Origin: Hyposmocoma kahamanoa
Taxonomy: Eukaryota > Arthropoda > Insecta > Lepidoptera > Cosmopterigidae
Length of the DNA: 64,000 bases
Assembly: GCF_003589595.1 (NCBI RefSeq)
Contig: NW_020653409.1
Span: forward strand, 2,336,466-2,400,465
Direction of reading: 5' to 3'
A program made the position numbers and the translations under genes. The notes below the pieces were generated by a model. The model made no database searches and had not been told where the DNA came from. It worked only from the letters and a program-made list of their open reading frames with translations. This document shows positions 54,692 through 64,000 of this stretch, one piece after another; within the stretch, counting starts at the first letter, position 1, and each line of letters starts with the position of its first letter.

Positions 54692-54842
54692 TAATATAAA
54701 AAATACATATCGAGTTCTTAGGTTTTCGCGATTGTTACACATAGGAAATGAAACAATTTTTCCGGATTTAAATCGCGTATATTTGTTTTTCAAATGAACC
54801 GACGTTTCGGGCCCTTTACAGGTCCCATGGTCATGGTATATT
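54692..54842 (-). mobile_element. Repeat family D, copy 1 (possible Penelope-like 3' end)
   Basis: Minus strand: CATGGGACCTGTAAAGGGCC, CGAAACGTCGGTTCATTTG, ATACGCGATTTAAATCCGG, GTTTCATTTCCTATGTGTAA and AACCTAAGAACTCGATATG. The motif pairing a GACCTGTAAAGG block with CGAAACGTCGG resembles sequence near the end of Penelope-like elements; that class call is tentative. Confidence 0.55.
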
Positions 54843-54867
54843 ATATACATATCATTGATTCCGCTTT

Positions 54868-54999
54868 CCCCTTTTCATCGTCAGAGGACTAGACGTAGGC
54901 TGGGATTCCATCCCTATGTTCTGGAAATATCTGCAACATAGGGGATACCCAGGATCACATTTAGATGGCGAGCGGCTAGAGAGCGGCATTCCCTCGAAC
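54868..54999 (+). pseudogene. LINE family F fragment
   Basis: TTTCATCGTCAGAGGACTAG, CGTAGGCTGGGATTCCATCC and GGCATTCCCTCGAACCTGC align with the 29.4-kb copy. Cut short at 54999 where the next LINE begins. Confidence 0.7.
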
Positions 55000-55002
55000 C
55001 TG

Positions 55003-56325
55003 CAAGATAATAATAATAATAATAATTCATTTATTCGCTTCAAATAGGGTAGGGTACATTACACATGTTGATGGTAAAAATTAAATCAGAACTTAAACCT
55101 ATTCGGCCTTCTAAAATAAAAGCATGCAAATACAATAATAAAATAATACATTGGTGGATTGAGATTCGATTTTAAAACAATAATTAGGCAACAAATTGAT
55201 AAATTTAAGATAATTGATTTAATTTGATATGTGAGAATCGTGTATGTCATAATTTAATAATAATAATATATATATATATTTTTAATGATGGGAAAAATGT
55301 ATGCATCAATTAATTATTCTTTATGATTCATGAATTCGTCAATAGAGTAAAACAAATGATCAAAGAGCCACATGCGCAATTCCTTTTTAAAATTAGTCAA
55401 TGGTAGAGGCTTAATGCGATCTGGTATACGATTAAAAATTTTTCCACACATTACATACGAGTTATTTAGAAAACGTTTTGTTTTGGGTATTGTATTTAGT
55501 ACGACTTTATTGGGCTTCCTTAGGCTTCTGAATGTTACGTCCTTCGCTATCAAGAATTTCGATAGATTTCGTTTCACGAATATACCAACTTCGAAAATGT
55601 ACAGGCATGGGAGGGGCGATACTCTTAGTGTTTTAAAGTGAGGACGACATGAGACATACGGTGCTACATTGCTTATGGCACGTATACATCGCTTTTGAGC
55701 AATAAAAACCTTCGCAAAATCTGTTCCGTTGCCCCAAATTACGATACCGTATCTGAGTACAGACTCAACATACGCAAAATAGGCAGTCCTGGCTGTGCAT
55801 TTATTCGCTACTTTTGACAACTTGTAAAGAGCAAACGCAAACCTATTTATTTTAGCACATACTTTGTCCGTTTGATCCCTCCAATTAATCTTTTGGTCTA
55901 TAATTAATCCTAGAAATGTCACATTGGTTTCGTTTCGCAAGATTTGTCCTTTATAATCCATGTCAATTGCCTGTGTTCGTAAGTTATTAAAATTCATTAT
56001 ATTAGTTTTAGTTTAATTAATTTGAAGGCTGTGTTTTTGTAGGTAATCAATTAGTGATGTCGTTGTTTTTTTCCATTCGTTTTTATGATATTCTAATGTT
56101 GAATTTATTGGAGAAGTGACAACCACTGAAATATCATCTGCGAAAAGAATTATTTCGTGTTCCGTGCTATCACATACGTCATTAATATATAATAGGAATA
56201 GCAGGGGACCAAGTATACTCCCTTGAGGAACTCCGTAATTATTACTTTTAAAGTGAAATTTATATATTTCGGTACAATTTTTTGTGTTTAGTTGGGTTAT
56301 TTGTACGCATTGTGACCTATTATTA
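55003..56325 (-). mobile_element. 5'-truncated LINE with ATT-repeat tail
   Basis: Minus direction: starts within the RT fingers (CYNNRSQCVQITQ-like), runs through the RT core, and ends in an (ATT)n tail at 55003-55024. It sits between pieces of two other LINEs. Confidence 0.82.
55314..56325 (-). pseudogene. LINE reverse transcriptase, one stop
   Basis: The upstream part reads NNYGVPQGSILGPLLFLLYI, then HEIILFADDISVVV with the two catalytic aspartates, then a stop just before TKTNIMNFNNL. The 227-codon frame from 55997 continues ETNVTFLGLIIDQKINWRDQ, YVESVLRYGIVIWGN, and a C-terminus ending FDHLFYSIDEF. Different clade member from 9008 and 40034, with FADD in place of YADD. Apart from the single stop it is nearly intact. 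Confidence 0.88.
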
Positions 56326-57120
56326 TAAGATGTGGAATGATCTTCCTTCTGAAGTATTTCCTTTGCGCAATTTTATTTATTTTGTTTTTTTATTTATTTT
56401 ATTTTATTGAATAAGGTACAGCAACAGATTACAGATCAGAATATATACTAACAAAATTATTCGACATTAATGAATATAAACCTGCAATCCAATTGTAACT
56501 ATACACAACACTTTAGTAAAAACAGTGGACGTTTAATACCTAGAATAAATTATTGAATTTAGTAATTATTTAAGCAAAATGAGTAATTATTTAAGCATAT
56601 GCTTAACAAATAAAAAAAAGAGAATCAAATATACGATAACATAAAGCTTACGTAAAGAAATTAAGGTAGTGGATTCGAATGTAGGAGTCTTCTAAAACTG
56701 TTATAACTACCAGAACAGATATCATTGTAATACATTCTAGATATCGGGCTATTACTCGAGACATTGTTGATAGAATGTGGAATACAGAATAGTTGGGGTA
56801 TATGTACAGAACGTGTTGGCACCTTCATATATATGCTCCACAAGATTGCAAAACCGTTAGCAATCTTGTGGAGCATATATAAATCCGATATCTGTCGTCT
56901 TTTTTCAAGACTAATCATGCCAAACTTTATCAGACGATCACTGTAGTTTGGCATTTTCTTATGACATGGGGTTCTTCAAAAAACTTGTTTACAGGGCTCT
57001 GAAAGGCTGGCAACGCATAGGCAGCACTTCTGATGATGCAAATGTCCATGGGCGACGATAACCATCTCCCATCAAGTGGGGGAGATGCCACACGGGCGGT
57101 GCGTCGGCGTTGCGTCATAG
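56326..57120 (+). pseudogene. LINE C-terminus interrupted by another LINE
   Basis: The left piece (56326-56372) encodes MWNDLPSEVFPLRN. The right piece (56958-57120) resumes DMGFFKKLVYRALKGWQR and ends with ACCATCTCCCATCAAGTGGG. Together they follow the WN.LP..VFP..Y.M..FK order. The minus-strand LINE at 56373-56957 lies between them. Confidence 0.7.
56373..56957 (-). mobile_element. 5'-truncated LINE with snap-back in its ORF
   Basis: An AATAAAATAAAATAAATAAA-type tail at about 56373-56410 (minus), then an ORF at 56661-56954: YSDRLIKFGMISLEKRRQIS, LYMLHKIANG, and VPTRSVHIPQLF followed by NNVSSNSPISRMY, ending FRRLLHS. This is the polymerase C-terminal L..RR...L..L.K..NG / R....F..P / N..SP..R order. 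A 22-bp perfect stem at about 56829-56882 interrupts it. Confidence 0.78.
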
Positions 57121-57198
57121 CAACTGTGTTGTACTACAATCAGAACGACATGCCACATAGTACGTTGAAACAGCGTGTGTTCTGATTCATATATTAAT

Positions 57199-57392
57199 AA
57201 AAATAATAATAATAACGCACACACTCAACATAACCCCGCACTAGGGAAACCCTGAGTCGCGGATGCCATGGACACACACATAGACAACCACAAATTACAC
57301 CCAAACTCACGAGAGAAATAAATGTAAGCCATACAACTATTTCTCCTGGCCCGGGAATCGAACCTGGGACCTCTGCGTGGCAGTCCGGCAGT
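57199..57392 (-). mobile_element. SINE A10
   Basis: Inverted family A with (AAT)n end, full body and box B complement GGAATCGAACCTGGGACC; box A end missing. Confidence 0.88.
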
Positions 57393-57534
57393 TATTTGTG
57401 ATAGGTTACAGCTTCCCCTTACCATTTCAATTCGACTGTATATTTTTGTGTATAAGGGTGTCACAATAGAGGATGAAATCGGTTTCACGCACATTCTGAT
57501 AACAGATTTCAATAAAACTTGGCAAGTATATTTC

Positions 57535-57612
57535 TTTTGGTTGACTGGGCCCGAAACGTCGGTTTGTTTGAAAAAACAAATATACGCGATTTAAATGCGG
57601 AAAAATAGTTTC
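57535..57612 (+). mobile_element. Repeat family D, copy 2 fragment
   Basis: GGGCCCGAAACGTCGGTTTG, ATACGCGATTTAAATGCGG and AATAGTTTCATTTCCTAA. Confidence 0.7.
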
Positions 57613-57639
57613 ATTTCCTAAAAAATACATGTTTTTAAT

Positions 57640-58810
57640 TATTTTTGGTGGTGGTGGGCGGTGAATTTTTTTACACTTCGCTAGCTCGATAAGGCTTTCT
57701 TTCTCATTAGAAATCTTCGCGCAAAAGCGTTTTTTCCACGCTAGCTAGTGGAAAATGTTTTTGAGATTCGAAATTGACGATGGACTGTGGTGCACCTATT
57801 TCTTTCAATGAAAAAAAAACATAATGACACGTTCGAGTACGCGATTTGCCGTACATTATTTATGTATTATAAATGCGTTAATATATTTTATTCTTATTAT
57901 TGTCGACATTAAATTGACAACGATAACTAATTTTTAACCGACTTTGAAAAAGGACGAGGTTCTCAATTTTACTTCGTATGTTTTTTTTATAAGTATGCTA
58001 CGCGATAACTCCGGTATTTGTGAATCGATTTTCATGATTATTTTTTTGTTGGAAAGAGGGTACCTCCATCTAGTGGTCCCATTTTGAATTTTGAAGAAAA
58101 TCATCCACCTCTAAGGGTGGCTGTTCACGCGTGAAGATTCATTTTTATAAATAGCGCCTAAATTTTATTGTAAGGAGCAATTATTTTAATGGCTGATTTT
58201 GCTATTCTCTAATTCAAGGCTTTTTCTCGCTCAATATACTTTAAGTAGTGAGAACCAGTTTTTGTTATCTCCTGTGGCAAGTCCCGTATAGTGACGAACT
58301 AGAGGATGAATCCGGGTTTGCGCATTTTCCGGTAACTGATTTCAATAAAACTTGGTAATTATATGTAATTCCAAGTGCTTTTGAGGTCACTTTGTTTAGT
58401 ACACTGAGATTATGTTTATTAAATTATTATAATTCGTCGAAGAACTAAAATAATTTCAATAATTAGACGAAATTATAGGTACATACCAGCGAGAATTATA
58501 ATACATAAAATTCGGAATACAACCGAAGATAAACGTTTTTTTAGATAAAAAAAATAGTGACACGTTCCGAAGCGCGATTCGTCATAAATACGTAATAAGT
58601 ATTTATATAATATTAATCCGTTGGTACAATTTATTCTGATTATTATTGACATTAAATTAACAACTATAACACTAATTTTGCTTAATTAGGTTGTTTTAAT
58701 TTATCGAAGAACTGAAATAATTTTGTTAATCACATAATATAATAAGTGCAAAGAAGAAGAAAACGTATGTGGTGTAAATTCAGAACGCACCCAAATATAA
58801 ACTTTTTTTT
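57640..58810. repeat. Composite of repeat families M and L
   Basis: 57640-57940 and 58420-58810 are inverted copies of family M (CCACGCTAGCTAGTGGAAAA, GACGATGGACTGTGGTGCAC, GTACGCGATTTGCCGTAC). 57945-58125 and 58296-58400 are family L (CGATAACTCCGGTATTTGTG, AGAGGGTACCTCCATC, GGATGAATCCGGGTTTGCGC). L appears to have landed in M. Confidence 0.6.
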
Positions 58811-58923
58811 TCAAATTTCCTATTAATCACTTCTTGGAGTGGATCACAAATTATAAAGATATACATAGTAGGACTGTATTGTACTGCAGTAAATGGAAGA
58901 GAAACAACACATGAGCGAGTCCA

Positions 58924-59100
58924 AGAGTCGTATTCCAGAACTCTACTCAATACTCAAGTCAGGACTTGAGTATTGCAGTGAGCACTGAAAATCATACTCA
59001 CGTCCTTGCCATTAGGGTCGTATTTCCAGTGCTTGAAATGATACTCTTGTCTGCTCAAATCCTGACTTGAGCATTGAGTAGAGTTCTAGAATACGACTCT
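58924..59100. mobile_element. MITE-like foldback element 2, copy 2
   Basis: GAGTCGTATTCCAGAACTC and GAGTTCTAGAATACGACTC ends; interior has an internal GGGTCGTATTTCCAGTGC repeat not seen in copy 1. Confidence 0.78.
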
Positions 59101-59159
59101 AAGTCTAGCGGTCATGATAATCTGATTTGTTATAGTTCAACTGCTTTCATCTACCGATT

Positions 59160-59325
59160 TCCTCGCTATAGTGAAGTGAAAAGTTGTTTGTTTCGCTCGG
59201 CAGCAACATTTATTTGCGTCTCGTGGTTTGAAACCCTCGCTACGCTCAGGATTCTGCCCCTTCACTAGCTCAGGTTTCAAACAACAACTGTGCAGCCTTG
59301 TATAACAAATAACTACTTATATGTT
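59160..59325 (-). repeat. Dispersed repeat family M, second segment
   Basis: AACCCTCGCTACGCTC and GCAGCCTTGTATAACAAATA are complements of 46.95-47.10 kb. Confidence 0.6.
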
Positions 59326-59444
59326 GCCTAACTGGGCGGTGAACCAAAAAGCTTGGGAAACTATGCCTTTAATGTATGGTTGGCATCACTTTATATAATT
59401 ACGACGCAGAAATGCTAGTAATCAGGGTCCATAATTATCAATAA

Positions 59445-59653
59445 CTGCCTCCGTGGCCGAACGGTTACCACGCCGGACTGCCACACAGAGGCCCCAGGTT
59501 CGATTCCCGGGCCGGGAGAAATATTTGTATGACCTACATTTATTTCGCTCGTGAGTTTGGGTGTAATTTGTGGTTGTCTATGTATGTGTCCATGGCACCC
59601 GCGACCCAGGTTTTCCCTAGTGCGGGGCTATGTTGAGTGTTTAAAAAAAAAAA
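59445..59653 (+). mobile_element. SINE A11, near full length
   Basis: CTGCCTCCGTGGCCGAACGG (box A), CCAGGTTCGATTCCCGGG (box B), complete body, GTGCGGGGCTATGTTGAGTG and A-tail. Confidence 0.92.
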
Positions 59654-59747
59654 GAATTGTTTATTGTCTTTGGTAATAATCATGATAATTATCCGATATA
59701 CAAATATCCGATAATTACCCATGTTGATTCATTGTTTGGTCTCTTTA

Positions 59748-60028
59748 ATTTTAACCGATTTTAAAAAAGGAGCCTCCTCCAACTCTTCTGTATTTTTCCT
59801 ATGTATATTACGCAATTATTCCGGCATTTGTGAACCGGTTTTGATGATTCTTTTTTGTTGGAAAGAGGGTGTTTCAGTATTGGTCCCATTTAAATTTGAG
59901 GAAAATATTCCACCTGTAAGGGTGGCAAACTACGGGATGAATCCCGTTTCGCACACGTTTCGGTAATCGTATTCAATAAAATTTAGCAAATAGATGTTAT
60001 TCCACGAACTTTTGAGGTCGGTTTTTTG
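59748..60028 (+). repeat. Dispersed repeat family L, copy 4
   Basis: TTTTAACCGATTTTAAAAAA, TTGTTGGAAAGAGGGTGTTT, GGGATGAATCCCGTTTCGC and CGAACTTTTGAGGTCGGTTT; the most complete copy. Confidence 0.75.
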
Positions 60029-60057
60029 TTATAAAAGTAATAATTATTGACTAAAAA

Positions 60058-60710
60058 CATCGAGTATATAACCAGAAATAGAGACGAAATATATATATTT
60101 CTGGTAACACATTAGCGATACAGCTCTTATAAATATCTACTCCCGTTTGCACTGAAATATAGACAGGCCAACTACTGACCTGTGTGTACGTCTCCGTATA
60201 TTCCAAAAAATATTATGTATTTATTGTACTAAAGATAATATCTCTAACAATGCCGTGCTGATCTATTCGGTGGTGTGGGAAAAACAGCAAAACATCTAAT
60301 TACAAAACAAACGGAATCACATTTCATCGGTAATTAAATATTAAATATGTATATCGAGTCTTAGGTTTTCGGTGAGGTCACCACCTCAGTCAACCGTGAC
60401 CATGGGACCTGTAAAGGGCCCGAAACGTCGGTTTGTTTGAAAAAACAAATATACGCGATTTAAATCCGGAAAAATAGTTTCATTTCCTATTAAATATGTA
60501 ATTTTACAATTTTCGTCCATTATAGCAATGCTCAAGTTAACTGGTCGATTTGAAGTGAAACAGTTGACGACACCCATTGACGACACCCGTCAATTGTTTC
60601 GAACTCGGGCTGGCCAATCGGAGCGCAGTTGTCACAGTAATGATGTGGTAGAATAGTTTTCAAACAAATTATATGACATTTCATCTCTATTTCTGGTTAT
60701 ATACTCGATG
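60058..60710. mobile_element. hAT-type MITE family 3, copy 4 (with nested insert)
   Basis: Ends CATCGAGTATATAACCAG and CTGGTTATATACTCGATG; flanking octamers ACTAAAAA (60050-60057) and GCTAAAAA (60711-60718), one mismatch. Orientation as copy 1. A family D fragment is inserted at 60352-60487. Confidence 0.92.
60352..60487 (+). mobile_element. Repeat family D, copy 3, nested with 13-bp duplication
   Basis: TATTATTAAATATGTA-type flank: the 13-mer TATTAAATATGTA lies on both sides (60339-60351, 60488-60500). The insert opens with TATCGAGTCTTAGGTTTTCG, the inverted form of the family's own 3' end, and continues CATGGGACCTGTAAAGGGCC and CGAAACGTCGG in sense. Inverted end plus target duplication indicates reverse transcription with template rearrangement. 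Confidence 0.78.
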
Positions 60711-60824
60711 GCTAAAAATGCCAAGAAAAACTTTCTTCTATAGATTTTTCTTGTCATTTAAATTGTAACAAACGAAACGGTTTGTGACAATTTTAAGACT
60801 GATTTATCTTTGAAGAGATCGCCG

Positions 60825-61588
60825 CATCGCGTATATAAAACTATATTAAACAATATTACATATTTAACTGCCTCCGTGGCCGAACGGTTACCATGCCGGA
60901 CTGCCACGCAGAGGTCCCAGGTTCGATTCCCGGGCCGGGAGAAATATTTGTATGGCCTACAATTATTTCTCTCGTGAGTTTGGGTGTAATTTGTGGTTGT
61001 CTATATGTGTGTCCATGGCACCCGCGACACAGGGTTTCCCTAGTGCGGGGCTATGTTGAGTGTGTGCGTTATTTATTATTAAAAAAAAAAAAAAAAAACC
61101 AGAAACAGAGACGAAATAAGGAAATAATAATCCATCCCCGGTAACTGATCAGACAAATGAGCCTTATATCACTTTTAAATATCAACTCGCGTTTGCACTG
61201 AAGTCAAAAATTAGAAAGCTCAATTAGTATAACGCCAACAACTGACCTGTGCGTACGTCTCCGTATATTCCAAAATATTCTGTATCTAGTGTAATAAAGA
61301 TAATATCTCTAACAATGGGAGGCTGTTCCATTAGGTGGTGTGGGAAAAACAGCAAAACATCTAATTACAAAACAATCGTACTCACATTTTCATCGATAAT
61401 TAAATAGTAAATATGTAATTTTTCATTTTCGTCCATTATAGCAAAGCCCAAGTTAAACTGGTCTATTTGACGTGAAACATTTGACGACACCCGTTCATTG
61501 TTTCGAATTCGGGCTGGCCAATCGGAGCCCAGTTGTCATCGTAATGATTTGACAGAATAAGTTTCTATTTCTGGTCATATACTCAATG
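60825..61588. mobile_element. hAT-type MITE family 3, copy 5 (with nested SINE)
   Basis: Left end CATCGCGTATATAA at 60825 and right end CTGGTCATATACTCAATG at 61588, flanked by perfect octamers GATCGCCG (60817-60824, 61589-61596). SINE A12 separates the left end from the rest (resuming CCAGAAACAGAGACG at about 61099). Confidence 0.88.
60868..61098 (+). mobile_element. SINE A12, full length, poly(A) tail
   Basis: The best-preserved family A copy: intact box A and box B, full body, TGTTGAGTGTGTGCGTTATT, then a run of A. Inserted in the left terminus of MITE 3 copy 5. Confidence 0.93.
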
Positions 61589-62542
61589 GATCGCCGGTAG
61601 CGGACACAGCAAAAGCGGATAAGCAAATTTTTGAGGTCGGCTTTTTTAAAGTTATAATTATTAAAAAAAACAGTAATCAAATTTTTTTGACTCATTAGTA
61701 ACCAGACCGCATTTGTACAATACGCTACAAAGCCATCCCAATTAATTTAAAAAGCGCAACTTAAACATTTCAAGTTTACCTCAAATATAGTCAGTCAAGG
61801 AATCATCATTTTTGAATCATCCCAATGGTTATTGGATGAATACGAAGGCGGACGTGACCCACCCTTTCTGAGTAATTAATGACGATCGGCATTGATGCTT
61901 TTAGAGCCGAGACGCTGCTCTTTTAAGGGTATTTAACAGGGTGCAAATGCATTCCAGTGCTTAAATCAACAATATATGTACATGGCGTCTCGCGGCTATG
62001 CCACACGGAAGAAAAGTACTATAAATACAGTAGATAGAAAATTTTACACAAAGAAGACTTCATTTTGATTTTAAAAACAATTCGAACTGCATTCAAAGAT
62101 TTTTTGAATACGCGCCTGTCTGAACCAAGACAAGCACCTGTAATTTGACTAAACTAATCGAAAGCCTCAATCAATTGGATTGTTTTCTTTTAAATAACAT
62201 AGCATCTTAAATAAAAGGATACCATGAAATTTAACATTTAATTTGAAATTTTGTTCAGGCAAATGAACCTCAAAAAATTAGTTTACAGGAACACTTCCTT
62301 GACACGGTATAATAATTATTTAAAAAGCAGTCACTTATACGTAGCCTGTCTTTTTTGAAGACGGAGTAAAATGACATTTGCAGGCTTGCCGTTTTCATAA
62401 AATTTTAAATAGTCATGTAGTTGTTGTCGACAATTTTATCGATAGATTGTAAAAGAAGGTAAAAATTTTCCAAAAATGTTTGAATTGTGAATGTTACGAC
62501 GTTTTACTGATTACTAATTGCGTTGTTGCCTTCTTTATTCTT

Positions 62543-62582
62543 ATTTTGACAATTGAACTACTAGTAGTTCAATTGTCAAAAT
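62543..62582. repeat. 40-bp perfect palindrome
   Basis: ATTTTGACAATTGAACTACT followed directly by its exact complement; no spacer. Confidence 0.95.
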
Positions 62583-63904
62583 CATCACTCAGAGTTTAAT
62601 ACTAGGTATTGAACTCACATTGTTTTCATATTCATATTAGTAAGGGATTTTATTATTTATATTAAATTGAAATGAAAAACTACAAAATATGTCTCCTCAT
62701 TATATTTTTAATAGACACAGTTCTAAATGTAGTAATGAAAATTCAAACATGCACCAAGCAGTTGCTGATGCCTACCGATGATGAGCGATGATGATTCAAA
62801 GGAAACAAGCTGGGCTATTTATTGCAATAGCATAACCAGAATTTAATCGATAATCGATAGAATATTTATCGACTGCAACCGCTAGCTGCATGCAAGCGGG
62901 CAACACTTTTGTGCGATGAACTGACATTTTTTTTTATTTATAAAAAGACTGACTATACACCTTAGAGGATGGGAAAAAAATTGGTTTCCCTAGTCTAAGG
63001 TGTACACATATTTTGTCTCACGTAGTCGATATGAGAGGAAAACTCGCCTATATGATGTTGAATCATTAAAAACACTTACTGCGTGTTAGTTTTTCTAAAC
63101 AGCGTTCGGCCTTAGCCTTGGACTTAAAATGTATATACAAAGAAATGAGTGACATTTCCATATTACAATGGCAACAACGTACCCTCTACGTATATGTATA
63201 GTTTAACACAATTTTAACGAATCACATGAACGAGTCTCTAAGTGTGACATCAAGTATAGTGGGTTGAAGAATGAAAATGAAAATTTACAACAATTTACCG
63301 ACACGTTATTGCTTAAAAAAATAATTAAAGAACTTATTGAGTAACAAAATTTACTAGTGTCCGAAAAAAAAAAAAAAAGGATTTTCAAATGACAAATGCC
63401 TGACCATTATTTTATTATTTATTTATTAGGAAATTGTTAAGAATCTCAAAGCGTAATAACACTTTAACTACAAATCAATTCGTGTGAAAACTGTTACTAC
63501 ACCAACCAGCCATTGTTTTTTTTATAAATATCTAACTTCATTGTATAATTTTTGACAAATGGCCACCGTAAACATATTACCAATTCCCGCGAAAAAAAAA
63601 TTACAGTCTAAGAACTGGCAGTGTGGCCAATTAGTCGCCTTAGCCGTAAGTCCCGAAAAACAAAAAAAATTATACTTATTTTGACGTGAAAACATGTTGT
63701 TTTCGTGGTTTTGGCGATATAATTAATTGTTTGATTCTTTTTTGATAAAAACTATTGCAGAAAAATTACGAAAACTGAATAAATATGCATTGATTTGTAA
63801 TATAAATATTAAATTGTTTTTGTTTTTTAATATATAATTATAAATATAAATATTGAATTATTAATAGAAACTAAGAGACTAAAGACTTAGAAAAATTTCT
63901 TAAA

Positions 63905-64000
63905 TACGGCCGTATTCGAACCGACGTCTTCTAGCGAACCGTGTCAGACTCTATGCCAACTAAGCCACGGAACGAACCAGCGGACCTCACGAATTTTTCT
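63905..64000 (-). mobile_element. SINE B8, cut by window edge
   Basis: Inverted family B: GTATTCGAACCGACGTCTTC (box B side), ATGCCAACTAAGCCACGGAA (box A side), GACCTCACGAATTTTTCT. Confidence 0.85.

Larger units (their letters stand above)
61597..64000. other. AT-rich DNA with palindromes and small repeats
   Basis: Repeat Q inverted copy at 61727-61800; a hairpin at 62955-63003 (TACACCTTAGAGGATGGG / CCCTAGTCTAAGGTGTA). No coding segment found; the upstream trehalase exon is not recognisable here. Confidence 0.45.

Overview
The window looks like lepidopteran (moth or butterfly) nuclear DNA. It is AT-rich and carries no operons. It is packed with tRNA-derived SINEs, 5'-truncated non-LTR retrotransposons, hAT-, mariner- and PIF-like miniature elements, and a signal-peptide-bearing trehalase exon that resembles insect soluble trehalase (Treh-1). 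The order-level call rests on my recognition of the repeats and the trehalase, not on a database search.

Host gene: only one convincing host coding segment is visible. Positions 1-448 (minus strand) encode the N-terminus of trehalase, and the exon runs off the left edge. A splice acceptor (pyrimidine tract plus AG) directly abuts the ATG, so a non-coding 5' exon must lie at higher coordinates. The rest of the window is therefore either the first intron or upstream intergenic DNA of this gene.

Layout. 0-11 kb: trehalase exon, dispersed repeats, a LINE nested in a SINE (3.0-4.1 kb), a hAT MITE holding a 26-bp micro-element (6.9-7.4 kb), and a tandem SINE pair split by a LINE with an intact reverse-transcriptase ORF (8.2-11.0 kb). 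11-28 kb: sparse AT-rich DNA with repeat fragments, a BEL/Pao relic, two hAT elements with perfect 8-bp target duplications, and LINE 3' ends. 28-36 kb: a LINE interrupted by a GC-rich 0.9-kb insert, a retroposon with a 15-bp target duplication, and two abutting long palindromes. 36-46 kb: a roughly 0.75-kb direct duplication around a decayed LINE, then a deleted mariner. 46-64 kb: dense nested repeats, including a LINE inside a LINE, a SINE inside a hAT MITE, and perfect micro-palindromes.

The genes do not form a pathway: one metabolic enzyme exon sits beside a graveyard of transposons. The most unusual material is structural. One 13-bp hAT terminus recurs as ordinary element ends, as a 26-bp micro-insertion with its own target duplication, and at the exact centres of two long palindromes. 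All family assignments come from reading motifs by eye; no search was run.
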